Shown: positions 1 through 12,705 of the stretch, piece after piece
Layout of the letters: each line of letters starts with the position of its first letter
Position numbering within the stretch: position 1 is the stretch's first letter
From: Streptomyces olivochromogenes
GTDB lineage: Bacteria > Actinomycetota > Actinomycetes > Streptomycetales > Streptomycetaceae
Reading direction: 5' to 3'
Length of the DNA: 64,000 bases
NCBI RefSeq assembly: GCF_021538895.1
Contig: NZ_JADDRL010000005.1
Coordinates: 105,287 to 169,286, forward strand
Program-made: the position numbers and the translations under genes
The notes under the pieces: generated by a model
What the model was told of the DNA's origin: nothing
The model's database searches: none
Seen by the model: only the letters and a program-made list of their open reading frames with translations

Positions 1-207
1 GCTCTCACCGCCCGGCAGCCGGTGCTGGATCTTCGCGACCCGAGTGGAGTCGGCGCTCGCGGGCAGGTAGTCGGTGACCTGGTTGCGCTGCACGTCGGCG
101 AGTTTCGAGGCGTACGGCGAGGCGAGTGCGAGCACGCCGATCCACAGCGCGAGCAGCAGCCACGGAATGGCCCGCCGTCGGGTACGTCTCGTTTCTGCGG
201 CCCCCAT
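1..207 (-). CDS. MMPL-family transporter, N-terminal fragment
   Basis: Only the first 69 codons lie in the window; the gene continues beyond base 1. The ATG is at 207. The N-terminus is basic (three Arg near residues 5-12), followed by a hydrophobic segment (WLLLALWIGVLALASPY) and then an extracellular-type stretch with 'DYLPASADSTRVAKI'. This is the classic start of RND/MMPL exporters, where the first transmembrane helix is followed by a large periplasmic-like domain. The family exports lipids, lipoglycans or drugs; the substrate cannot be told from this fragment. A 16-bp perfect palindrome lies 128 bp upstream. Confidence 0.75.
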   Translation of the reverse strand, partial: MGAAETRRTRRRAIPWLLLALWIGVLALASPYASKLADVQRNQVTDYLPASADSTRVAKIQHRLPGGES

Positions 208-334
208 GGAAACGGGCCCTCCCTCCGGAGCGGATGTCTGGGTACGGTCTCCAGACTTCCGCCGCGGCGGGCGCGAATCGTCGCGCGGGAGGGCGAGTTC
301 GGGGGTACTCCGCCGGGTGGCCGGGCGGCCCGAC

Positions 335-350
335 TACTCCCCGGGGAGTA
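335..350. promoter_or_regulatory. 16-bp perfect palindrome
   Basis: TACTCCCCGGGGAGTA is self-complementary over all 16 bases with no loop. It abuts the stop codon of the TerB-like gene and lies 128 bp upstream of the MMPL start. Lack of a loop argues against a terminator, so a dimeric regulator site for the MMPL gene is possible. No regulator gene is adjacent in the window. Confidence 0.35.
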
Positions 351-1046
351 TCAGGACGGCGTACGCGCGGCCGCCAGCAGCCGGGTCACGTCGTCCGAGC
401 AGATGGTGAGGGCGGCGCCGATGGTGATGAGGACCTCGCGTTCGGCGGGGGTGTAGGGGCCGTCGGCGAGGGCGATGCGGGCGGCCTGGAGGAGGATCGA
501 CTCACGGCCGGGTCCGGCCAGGTGCGGGGCCAGCGGGTCGAGGGACTCGTGCAGCTCTATGGCCAGGCTCGCGCCGCAGGGCTGGTCGAAAACCCGGCCG
601 GTGTCCGCGGCCAGCGCGTCCACCAGCGCGGCGAGCTGGTCCTCGGTGCAGTCCGGGAAGCCGGCCCCGCGGACCGCGCCCGCGGCGGCCTCCAGCGACG
701 TACGCGAGCAGGTGCCGCCGGCCGCCAGCACGGCCAGGGCGACGGTGTGCACGGCGTCGCGGAGCATCGCGGAGAAGCGGGAGGTGGTCGGATGGTCGAG
801 GACGTCGGTGCCGAAGTGGTGGCGGCAGGCCGCGCACTCCACGACGGGTCCGGTCGCGCCGCGCGGCAGCACGGGCACGCCCAGGAGGGTGAAGCGGCGG
901 CGCCCGGTGAGCCGCTGGTAGTTGCGGTCGCCCCCGCAACCCGGGCAGAAGAACTCGCCGTCGCCGACGGGCGTCCACGCGGTGCGGGTGCCCATGATGC
1001 GCACAGGCCTGGTGGCACGGCCGTCTCGTCCCCGTACTGGCAGCAC
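351..1046 (-). CDS. TerB-like protein with N-terminal zinc ribbon
   Basis: A 231-residue protein. The GTG at 1046 is chosen because AGGAGGT lies a good distance upstream; an in-frame extension to 1100 lacks this. Residues 34-74 hold two CxxC pairs (CPGC, then CAAC) of a zinc-ribbon type. The remainder is a helical TerB-like (tellurite-resistance/DnaJ-N) domain ending in a segment with 'YTPAEREVLITIGAAL', the acidic TerB helix pattern. TerB domains are linked to membrane stress and metal responses, but the role of this stand-alone form is unknown. It lies between leuA and the MMPL gene on the same strand; the leuA terminator separates it from leuA. Confidence 0.75.
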   Translation of the reverse strand: MLPVRGRDGRATRPVRIMGTRTAWTPVGDGEFFCPGCGGDRNYQRLTGRRRFTLLGVPVLPRGATGPVVECAACRHHFGTDVLDHPTTSRFSAMLRDAVHTVALAVLAAGGTCSRTSLEAAAGAVRGAGFPDCTEDQLAALVDALAADTGRVFDQPCGASLAIELHESLDPLAPHLAGPGRESILLQAARIALADGPYTPAEREVLITIGAALTICSDDVTRLLAAARTPS

Positions 1047-1173
1047 GTCGCACCTCCTAAGGCCGCGGCAACATCGCCGCGCTGGCGTGATGTTAGCCAC
1101 ATTGTCGAGGTGGAGTCAGTACCCCGGAGGAGACCTTTCCGTGACCTGCCCGTCCGGATGGCCGATAACCGAC

Positions 1174-1209
1174 GGAACTCCGGCCGCCGTAGAGGGCGGC
1201 CGGAGCTCC
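1174..1209 (-). terminator. leuA terminator hairpin
   Basis: CTCCGGCCGCC (1178-1188) pairs perfectly with GGCGGCCGGAG (1195-1205), and after one mismatch the stem continues to 1174/1209. The 6-base loop is short. It lies about 20 bp past the leuA stop codon in the direction of leuA transcription. There is no U tract, as is usual for Streptomyces. Confidence 0.65.
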
Positions 1210-1229
1210 GAAAGTGCCGGTCAGAGGTA

Positions 1230-3236
<2,007 letters not shown>

Positions 3237-3287
3237 TCATGGTTGCGAGTAGTGACAGCGACGTAACGCAGTGCAAGGGTGCCGGGC

Positions 3288-4358
3288 ATGACGACCAACG
3301 GGGGCTTTGAGCCCGTCTTCTGCACCATCGTTCCGCCGCACGTCCTCGACAAGCTGGCCCAGCACGAGGACCCCGCGCTCGCCGGACCCGCCCGCCGCAC
3401 CCTGGAGCGCGACGCCTACGAGCGCACCCACCGCCGGCTGACCACCGTCATCGGCGCGCCCAGCGTCGCCCCGCCCGCCGCCGCGGCGCCCAACCAGCCG
3501 CACCGCACCATCTACGACTGCCGGCACCACACGGAGCTGCCCGGCAAGAAGGTCCGCGCCGAGGGCGAGGACCCGGTCAAGGACGTCACCGTCAACCGCG
3601 CCCACGACGGTCTCGGCGCCACCTTCGAGCTCTATCTGAACGCCTACCAGCGGGACTCGATCGACGGCAGCGGCCTGCCCCTGGACGCCAGCGTCCACTA
3701 CGACAAGGAGTACAACAACGCCTTCTGGAACGGCGAGCAGATGGTGTTCGGCGACGGGGACAACGAGATCTTCCTCGACTTCACCATCCCGATCGACGTC
3801 ATCGGCCACGAGCTGACCCACGGCGTCACCCAGTACACGGCGAACCTCACCTACTTCGGGCAGTCGGGCGCGCTCAACGAGTCGCTCTCCGACGTCTTCG
3901 GCTCGCTGATCAAGCAGTACTCGCTGGGCCAGACCGCCGCCGAGGCCGACTGGCTGATCGGCGCGGGCCTGCTCGCCCCGCGCGTCACCGGCACCGCGCT
4001 GCGCTCCATGAAGGCCCCGGGCACGGCGTACGACGACGACGTCCTCGGCAAGGACCCGCAGCCCGCGACGATGGACGACTTCGTCCACACCGGCCGGGAC
4101 AACGGCGGCGTGCACATCAACTCCGGCATCCCCAACCACGCCTTCTACCTGGCCGCCACCGCCCTCGGCGGCAACGCCTGGGAGCGGGCCGGGCAGGTCT
4201 GGTACGACGTGCTGACCGGCGGCGAGCTGCAGCAGCGGGCCGTCTTCGCGGACTTCGCCACGCTGACCGTCACGGCGGCGCGGGCCCGCTACGGCGAGGG
4301 CGAGGAGCTCCAGGCCGTCCTCAAGGCATGGGAGCAGGTCGGGGTGCGCACGCTCTAG
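3288..4358 (+). CDS. Intracellular M4 metalloprotease, protealysin-like
   Basis: A 356-residue thermolysin-family protease without a signal peptide. The short N-terminal propeptide (residues about 1-50) has the protealysin-type pattern 'CTIVPPHVLDKLAQ'. The zinc site is HELTH at 174-178, with the third ligand in 'NES' (Glu198). The proton-donor region is 'VHINSGIPNHAFY' with His276. Both halves of the catalytic domain are present, so it should be active. The ATG at 3288 is preferred over a GTG at 3279 because AAGGG sits 8 bases upstream and homologues start MT. It is followed 21 bp later by a putative emfourin inhibitor, so protease and inhibitor are probably cotranscribed. Confidence 0.9.
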   Translation: MTTNGGFEPVFCTIVPPHVLDKLAQHEDPALAGPARRTLERDAYERTHRRLTTVIGAPSVAPPAAAAPNQPHRTIYDCRHHTELPGKKVRAEGEDPVKDVTVNRAHDGLGATFELYLNAYQRDSIDGSGLPLDASVHYDKEYNNAFWNGEQMVFGDGDNEIFLDFTIPIDVIGHELTHGVTQYTANLTYFGQSGALNESLSDVFGSLIKQYSLGQTAAEADWLIGAGLLAPRVTGTALRSMKAPGTAYDDDVLGKDPQPATMDDFVHTGRDNGGVHINSGIPNHAFYLAATALGGNAWERAGQVWYDVLTGGELQQRAVFADFATLTVTAARARYGEGEELQAVLKAWEQVGVRTL

Positions 4359-4379
4359 TTCCGTACTAGACAGGGACCC

Positions 4380-4646
4380 ATGCGTATTCAGGTGAGGCGC
4401 ACGGGTGGATTCGCGGGCATCGAGCGGTACGCCGAGGTGGACACCTCGGGGCGGCCCGATGCCCACGAGTGGCAGGCCCTGGCCGAGAAGGCGGTCGCCG
4501 CCGGCCGCAGCACACGGCCCGTCGGAGTGCCGGACGGCTTCGGCTACGAGATCACGGTGGACGGGAAGACCGTGTACGCGGCGGACCCCCGGCTGACCGA
4601 GGAGCAGCGGCAGCTGATCTCGCGGGTCCTGAAGGAGGGGGCCTAG
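4380..4646 (+). CDS. Emfourin-type protease inhibitor
   Basis: An 88-residue cytoplasmic protein. It begins 'MRIQVRRTGGFAGIER' and carries 'DGFGYEITVDGKTVYAAD', the beta-rich pattern of the protealysin inhibitor (emfourin) family, whose N-terminus blocks the active site of its partner M4 protease. It lies 21 bp after the M4 protease gene on the same strand, the gene order known for protealysin and emfourin in Serratia. Assignment rests on the motif and on this context. Confidence 0.8.
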   Translation: MRIQVRRTGGFAGIERYAEVDTSGRPDAHEWQALAEKAVAAGRSTRPVGVPDGFGYEITVDGKTVYAADPRLTEEQRQLISRVLKEGA

Positions 4647-4655
4647 CCGCAGCGG

Positions 4656-4677
4656 GGCAAGGGGCAAGGGGCAAGCA
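4656..4677. repeat. Three tandem GGGGCAA units
   Basis: Just after the inhibitor gene the sequence contains three consecutive GGGGCAA copies. This is a minor low-complexity tandem in the short gap before the beta-glucosidase gene. No function is evident. Confidence 0.5.
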
Positions 4678-4736
4678 ACCAGCAGTTCGCGCCGGGGCGT
4701 TGACTTCTGTTACCGCCGGTACGGATGATCCGGGCC

Positions 4737-6041
4737 ATGGCGACGAACCCGATACCTCAGTTCCCGGCCGGCTTCCTGTGGGGCGTCTCGACCTCGGCCC
4801 ATCAGATCGAGGGGGCGGTGGACGAGCGCGAGCCGTCCGTGTGGGACGCGTTCACGGCCGAGCCGGGGCGAGTGAAGGACGGCTCGACGGCGGCGGTGGC
4901 CTGCGACCACTACCACCGCTACCGCGAGGACGTGGCGCTCCTGGCCGGCCTGGGCGTGGACGCGTACCGCTTCTCCGTCTCCTGGCCGCGCGTGAACTCC
5001 CCCGGCGGCCTCGACTTCTACGACCGGCTGGTGGACGAGCTGTGCGCGGCCGGCGTCCGCCCCGTCCCGACCCTCTTCCACTGGGACCTGCCGGTGGAGC
5101 TGGACTGGCTGGAGCGGGACACGGCGGCACGGTTCGCCGACTACGTGTCGCTGGTCGCGGAGCGCCTCGGCGACCGCGTCACCAAGTGGATCACCCTCAA
5201 CGAGCCCGCCGAGCACACCCTGCTGGGCCATGCCCTCGGCGCGCACGCCCCGGGCAAGCGGCTCCTCTTCGACGCCCTGCCGGTGGCCCACCACCAGCTG
5301 CTGGCCCACGGTCTGGCGGTCCGCGCCCTGCGCGCGGCCGGGGCGAGGGACATCGGCATCGCCAACTCCCACGGCCCGACCTGGCCCGCCTCGCGGGAGC
5401 AGGCCGACCTGGAGGCGGCCGGCTTCTACGACCTGCTGCTGAACCGCCTGTTCGCCGAGCCGGTCATCCTGGGTGAATATCCGGACGGGCTGGGCGAGTT
5501 GATGCCCGGCGACGTCGAGTCCGACCTGAAGGTCATCGCCGAGCCCGTCGACTGGTACGGCATCAACTACTACGCCCCGACCAGGGTCGGCGCGCCGCAG
5601 GGCGCGGACAGCGAGTTCGGCGGACTGACCATCCCGGCCGAACTCCCCTTCTCCGTCCAGGAGATCGAGGGCCGCCCCGTCACCGACTTCGGCTGGCCGG
5701 TCGTCCCCGAGGGACTCACGGAGCTGCTGACCGGCTTCAAGGACCGCTACGGCGAACGGCTGCCGCCGGTCGTCATCACCGAGAACGGCTGCTCGTACGA
5801 GGGCATCGACGACCAGGACCGGATCGCCTACCTGGACGGCCATGTGCGGGCGCTGCACGAGGCGTTGGAGTCCGGGGTGGACGTCCGCGGCTACTTCGTC
5901 TGGTCGCTGCTCGACAACTTCGAGTGGGCGGAGGGGTACGCACGCCGGTTCGGTCTCGTGCACGTGGACTACGGGACGCTGGAGCGGACCCCGAAGGCGT
6001 CGTACGGCTGGTTCCAGGAGCTGCTGCGGGCCCAGAGATGA
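4737..6041 (+). CDS. GH1 family beta-glucosidase
   Basis: A 434-residue cytoplasmic glycoside hydrolase family 1 enzyme that hydrolyses beta-linked gluco- or galactosides with retention. The acid/base Glu156 lies in 'TLNEP' and the nucleophile Glu349 in 'ITENG'. The N-terminal 'FPAGFLWGVSTSAHQIEG' and C-terminal 'YFVWSLLDNFEWAEGY' and 'FGLVHVDY' signatures are intact. The ATG at 4737 matches family N-termini; an in-frame ATG lies 4 codons earlier at 4725, and neither has a strong ribosome binding site. Its stop overlaps the start of the MFS transporter gene (ATGA), so the two form a glycoside uptake and cleavage unit. Confidence 0.9.
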   Translation: MATNPIPQFPAGFLWGVSTSAHQIEGAVDEREPSVWDAFTAEPGRVKDGSTAAVACDHYHRYREDVALLAGLGVDAYRFSVSWPRVNSPGGLDFYDRLVDELCAAGVRPVPTLFHWDLPVELDWLERDTAARFADYVSLVAERLGDRVTKWITLNEPAEHTLLGHALGAHAPGKRLLFDALPVAHHQLLAHGLAVRALRAAGARDIGIANSHGPTWPASREQADLEAAGFYDLLLNRLFAEPVILGEYPDGLGELMPGDVESDLKVIAEPVDWYGINYYAPTRVGAPQGADSEFGGLTIPAELPFSVQEIEGRPVTDFGWPVVPEGLTELLTGFKDRYGERLPPVVITENGCSYEGIDDQDRIAYLDGHVRALHEALESGVDVRGYFVWSLLDNFEWAEGYARRFGLVHVDYGTLERTPKASYGWFQELLRAQR

Positions 6042-7291
6042 CGACGGTGGGTCCGTCGAGCGCGCTGGCCGAGCCGGTCGAGCGGGTCGGCCGGGGCTGG
6101 ACGGCGGCGCTCTCGCTCGCCAACGGGGCGATCTGGGTGGGCTGGTTCGGCCCGCTGCAGATCCTGCTCGCCTCCCAGGCGAAGGACTTCGCTCCCGGCT
6201 CCGGCATGTCCAAGGAGACGATGCTGGCGTGGGTGACCGGCGTCGGCGCGGTCGTCTCGCTGGTCGCCAACCCGCTCTTCGGCGCGCTGTCCGACCGGAC
6301 GACGGCCTGGTGGGGCCGCCGCACGCCGTGGATCGTGGCCGGGTCGGCGGGCGGCGCGCTGTCGCTGCTGCTGCTCGCCGGCGCGGGCGGCATGGGCACG
6401 ATGACGCTGGGCTGGTGCCTGGTCCAGCTGACGCTCAACGCGGCCTTCGCGGCGGTGACGGCGGCGGTGCCCGACCAGGTGCCGCGGCTCCAACGCGGTG
6501 CGGTGGGCGGCTGGTTGGGCGCGGCCCAGATCCTCGGAGTGGTCGGCGGGACCGGGCTGGCGACGGCGGCGGGCGGCATCGCGGCCGGGTATGCGGCGTG
6601 CGCCGTGTTCACGGTGGTGGGCGTGCTGCCGTACGTACTGCGGTACGAGGACCCGCGCCTCGCGCCGCGGGAGAGGCCGCCGTGGTCCTGGCGTACCTTC
6701 CTCGCGGGCTTCTGGCTGAGCCCGCGCCGGTACCCCGACCTCGGCTGGGCCTGGCTGACCCGGTTCCTGATCAACCTGAGCAACTCCCTGGTGCTGCTGT
6801 ACCTCCTGTACTACCTGCGGGACCGGCTTCACCACCACGACCCCGACGAGGGCGTGCTGATCCTGACGGCGGTCAACGGTCTGACCCTGCTGGGGACGGT
6901 CGTGGTGGGCGGGGTCTGGTCGGACCGTACGGGGCGGCGCAAGCCGTTCGTGCTCTGGTCCGGGGCGCTGATGGCGGTCGCCACGGCGCTCCTGTCGGCC
7001 TGGCAGACCTGGCCGGGGGCGATCGTCGCGGCGGCGGTGCTGGGGATCGGCTTCGGCGTGTTCACCTCGGTCGACTTCGCGTTGATGACGGACGTGCTGC
7101 CCAAGGCGACGGACCGGGGCAAGGACCTGGGCGTCATCAACGTGGCCAACGCCCTGCCGCAGGTGGCGGCGCCCGCGCTCGCCGCGCCGATCGTGACGTA
7201 TCTCGGCGGATACCGGGTGCTCTATCTGGTGGCGGCGGTGATCGGGCTGGTGGGGGCGGGGCTGGTGAGCCGGATACGGGGGGTCGACTGA
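6038..7291 (+). CDS. MFS transporter (probable sugar/glycoside)
   Basis: A 417-residue membrane protein with about 12 hydrophobic segments. The loop between helices 2 and 3 carries 'GALSDRTTAWWGRRTPW', the MFS signature in the form typical of SLC45/GPH-like sugar carriers, and a second copy 'GVWSDRTGRRKPF' lies in the C-terminal half. The ATG at 6038 overlaps the beta-glucosidase stop codon, implying translational coupling and a shared substrate, probably a beta-glucoside or disaccharide. Only 7 bp separate its stop from a convergent gene, with no evident terminator. Confidence 0.82.
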   Translation: MTTVGPSSALAEPVERVGRGWTAALSLANGAIWVGWFGPLQILLASQAKDFAPGSGMSKETMLAWVTGVGAVVSLVANPLFGALSDRTTAWWGRRTPWIVAGSAGGALSLLLLAGAGGMGTMTLGWCLVQLTLNAAFAAVTAAVPDQVPRLQRGAVGGWLGAAQILGVVGGTGLATAAGGIAAGYAACAVFTVVGVLPYVLRYEDPRLAPRERPPWSWRTFLAGFWLSPRRYPDLGWAWLTRFLINLSNSLVLLYLLYYLRDRLHHHDPDEGVLILTAVNGLTLLGTVVVGGVWSDRTGRRKPFVLWSGALMAVATALLSAWQTWPGAIVAAAVLGIGFGVFTSVDFALMTDVLPKATDRGKDLGVINVANALPQVAAPALAAPIVTYLGGYRVLYLVAAVIGLVGAGLVSRIRGVD

Positions 7292-7298
7292 GAGGCCC

Positions 7299-7754
7299 TC
7301 ACATCCGGAACAGCCTTCCCCGCCAGGTCCACCCCGCTCCGAGGACCGTGTCCCGCAGGGGATCCCGCATCTCCCGAGAGTCGAAGCGAAACGTCTCGAC
7401 CTTGTGCCGGCGGCCGTCTTCACCCCGCTCGTACCTCCACTGGCGGGAGACCGTGGTGGCCGGGCCGCGCCCATGGCTGCGCTCGCCCGACCGCGCCTCC
7501 CACTGCTCCTGGAGGGTGCGCACCTCGCGGTCGGCCGGGACGAGGAGCATCCGGGTCCGGAGCCTCAGGCGCAGTTCCGGCACCCGCCACTCCGCCACCA
7601 GGTCACCGCCCTCCTTGGCGGTGGCGTGCCGCACGACCCACGGCACATCCGGGCCATTGAGCGCGAGCAGCGCGGCCCGGAGCTCCGTGGACGGCAGCGA
7701 AGGCACCCCGCTTTGCGGGTACTTGGTGCCGGTCAGTCTGTCGAAGAGGCCCAT
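7299..7754 (-). CDS. Hypothetical protein
   Basis: A 151-residue soluble protein of unknown function. It starts 'MGLFDRLTGTKYP', a short amphipathic opening common in small actinobacterial unknowns. The body is rich in Arg and Glu, with alternating hydrophobic stretches such as 'LRLRLRTRMLLV' and 'DGRRHKVETFRFDS', suggesting a beta sandwich of predicted strands. There are no Cys residues or membrane segments. Third-position GC is strongly biased as in real genes. It converges with the MFS gene. Confidence 0.7.
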   Translation of the reverse strand: MGLFDRLTGTKYPQSGVPSLPSTELRAALLALNGPDVPWVVRHATAKEGGDLVAEWRVPELRLRLRTRMLLVPADREVRTLQEQWEARSGERSHGRGPATTVSRQWRYERGEDGRRHKVETFRFDSREMRDPLRDTVLGAGWTWRGRLFRM

Positions 7755-7809
7755 GCGGCCAGCCTAGGGGCGGGCCCGGAGCGCCGGATGCCGGGCCCCT
7801 GACGTCGTC

Positions 7810-8904
7810 TCAGGCCGCGTCGGTGTCGGTCGCCGTCAGGACCGCGACCCTGGTGCCGGAGGGGTCGAGGACCGCGAAGGCCAGGTCGGCGGTGTCGTGG
7901 TGGAACCAGGGCGTGAACGCCATGAAGCGCAGCCACCGGTGGTCGATGCCGTACCGCACGGCATCCAGGAACGGAACGTCGGCGGGCAGCCCCAGCAGGG
8001 CGTAGAGGCTCTCCCACGCGTACAGCCGCGCGTAGGCGCCGCCCTGTGCGCCGCCGTTCACCCCGCCGCCCCGGGCGGCCGAGAACAGCTCGCCCAGTAC
8101 ATCGTCGGGGGTCGTCCGGCAGGCCACGGACCTCCCGGTGCGCGTGCCCTCGTCCGCCAGACTGGCCAGGGGCAGTTCCCGGAGGAAGGAGAAGCCGAAG
8201 TCGTCCGGGTCGAGCGGGTGCGGCAGGAGGAAGAAGCGTGCCTCGGGGGTCCGGGACCAGCCACCGGCGGTGAAGGGTCGCGCGGCGGCCCGGGCACGGT
8301 CGTCGTCGGGTGCCTGAGCCGCTGTCCGCCCGGCCGCCGCGCCGGACGCCGAGGACGGCACCTCCGGGAAGCGCGTGCGGAGCTGGGCCGACGTCCTGAC
8401 CGGCCCCAGCCCGCGAACGCGGACGCCGAACCGGTGCTCGATGTCCAACCTGGTCCTGGGCAGCCGGGCCAACGGGTGTCCCAGCTCCCGCAGCCGCTCC
8501 GCGTACGCGTCCGGCGCGGGCCGGACACGCCCCGCGCCCAGCAGCGACAACTCACCGAGCAGACAGGCCCGTACCTCGACCTCCGGGTCGACCGGACCGT
8601 CGGGCAGCACACCGAACAGGGGCTCCAGATCCCGCGGTTGCTGCGACGTGGCCAGCTTCTCGGCCACCGCGCGCAGCAGGCGGACGCTCGCCCCGTCCCG
8701 CTCGCCCGTGAGGGGCAGCAACCGGCCCACGATGTCCGCGGCGAACCGGGCGCACTCCCGCGACCGCGTCGCGGCGAGCACCTCGGCGATCCGCCCGACG
8801 GCGCGCACCACCCAGGCGCCCCGGAGCGCGGCACCGGCCGTCCCGCGGCACAGCCGCTCCGCCGCTTCGTACAACTCGGAGGGGCGGTGCTCGGCCAGCC
8901 GCAC
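7810..8904 (-). CDS. DUF6183-like protein
   Basis: A protein of about 364 residues. The C-terminal half has 'GGAYARLYAWESLYALLG' and ends 'RVAVLTATDTD', patterns I associate with the streptomycete DUF6183 family, whose function is unknown. The N-terminal half is helical, with Leu/Ala-rich segments (residues about 10-130) resembling helical repeats. The GTG at 8904 is chosen because GGAG precedes it; the frame stays open into the era coding region, so the exact start is uncertain. It starts 35 bp after the era stop codon on the same strand, so it may be read from the era promoter. Confidence 0.65.
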   Translation of the reverse strand: MRLAEHRPSELYEAAERLCRGTAGAALRGAWVVRAVGRIAEVLAATRSRECARFAADIVGRLLPLTGERDGASVRLLRAVAEKLATSQQPRDLEPLFGVLPDGPVDPEVEVRACLLGELSLLGAGRVRPAPDAYAERLRELGHPLARLPRTRLDIEHRFGVRVRGLGPVRTSAQLRTRFPEVPSSASGAAAGRTAAQAPDDDRARAAARPFTAGGWSRTPEARFFLLPHPLDPDDFGFSFLRELPLASLADEGTRTGRSVACRTTPDDVLGELFSAARGGGVNGGAQGGAYARLYAWESLYALLGLPADVPFLDAVRYGIDHRWLRFMAFTPWFHHDTADLAFAVLDPSGTRVAVLTATDTDAA

Positions 8905-8939
8905 CAGCTCCGGCTCCGGCCGTTCCCAGAGCGGCCGGA

Positions 8940-9893
8940 CTAGAACCCGAGCCGCCGCAGTTGCTTCGGGTCCCGCTGCCAGTCCTTGGCGACCTTCACG
9001 TGGAGGTCCAGGAAGACGGGCGTGCCGAGGAGGGCCTCGATGTGCTTGCGGGACTTGATGCCGACCTCCTTCAGGCGCTTGCCCTTGGGGCCGATGATGA
9101 TGCCCTTCTGGCTGGGGCGCTCGATGTAGAGGTTGGCGTGGATGTCGAGGAGGGGCTTGTCGGCGGGGCGGTCCTCGCGGGGGAGCATCTCCTCGACGAC
9201 CACCGCGATGGAGTGCGGGAGTTCGTCGCGGACGCCCTCCAGCGCCGCCTCGCGGATCAGTTCCGCGATCATGACCTGCTCGGGCTCGTCCGTGAGGTCG
9301 CCCTCGGGGTAGAGCGCCGGGCCCTCCGGCAGCAGCGGGACGAGCAGGTCGGCCAGCAGGCCCACCTGCTTGTCGCCGACCGCGGACACCGGCACGATCT
9401 CCGCCCACTCGAAGCCGAGCTCCTTGCCGAGCTGGTCGATCGCGATCAGCTGCTCGGCGAGGGCCTTGGAGTCCACCAGGTCGGTCTTGGTGACGATGGC
9501 GATCTTCGGGGTCTTCCGGATCCCGGCCAGCTCCTTGGCGATGAAGCGGTCACCGGGGCCGATCTTCTCGTTCGCCGGGAGGCAGAAGCCGATCACGTCG
9601 ACCTCGGCCCACGTGGTGCGGACCACGTCGTTGAGGCGCTCGCCGAGCAGGGTGCGCGGCTTGTGCAGACCGGGGGTGTCCACCAGGATCAGCTGGGCGT
9701 CGGGCCGGTGCACGATGCCGCGCACCGTGTGCCGCGTCGTCTGCGGCTGGTTCGCGGTGATCGCCACCTTCTGCCCGACCAGTGCGTTCGTGAGGGTGGA
9801 CTTGCCCGCGTTGGGACGGCCCACGAAGCAGGCGAAGCCGGCGCGGTGGACGGCCTCGGCCGACTGCTCGGATGACTGGGTACGAACGCTCAT
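8940..9893 (-). CDS. era: GTPase Era
   Basis: A 317-residue GTPase that binds 16S rRNA and assists maturation of the small ribosomal subunit. G1 is 'GRPNAGKST' at residues 25-33, G3 is 'DTPGLHKP' near 70, and G4 is 'TKTD' near 135. The C-terminal KH domain is marked by 'GIIIGPKGKRLKEVG'. The ATG at 9893 has GGGAG 10 bases upstream; an ATG three codons earlier (9902) is too close to that site. In streptomycetes era usually follows the phoH-ybeY-CNNM-CDA series; here that order is kept but with about 5 kb of other genes in between. Confidence 0.96.
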   Translation of the reverse strand: MSVRTQSSEQSAEAVHRAGFACFVGRPNAGKSTLTNALVGQKVAITANQPQTTRHTVRGIVHRPDAQLILVDTPGLHKPRTLLGERLNDVVRTTWAEVDVIGFCLPANEKIGPGDRFIAKELAGIRKTPKIAIVTKTDLVDSKALAEQLIAIDQLGKELGFEWAEIVPVSAVGDKQVGLLADLLVPLLPEGPALYPEGDLTDEPEQVMIAELIREAALEGVRDELPHSIAVVVEEMLPREDRPADKPLLDIHANLYIERPSQKGIIIGPKGKRLKEVGIKSRKHIEALLGTPVFLDLHVKVAKDWQRDPKQLRRLGF

Positions 9894-9943
9894 GGCGCCC
9901 ATTCTCCCTGATCCACGAAGCCCCGCCGCACCGTGAGGTTCCG

Positions 9944-12612
<2,669 letters not shown>

Positions 12613-12705
12613 GGGTGCGGACCCCCCACGGGCGGAGTCGGGACGGCGGGTCGGGCGGGTGCGGCCCCGGTGCGGTCGGGCGCCCGGCCACCGAGCGAGG
12701 GTGGA

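Noticed and set aside
236..256. GTCTGG/CCAGAC inverted repeat upstream of the MMPL gene
   Set aside because: Only 6-bp arms with a 9-base spacer, expected by chance in this composition; not listed as a site.
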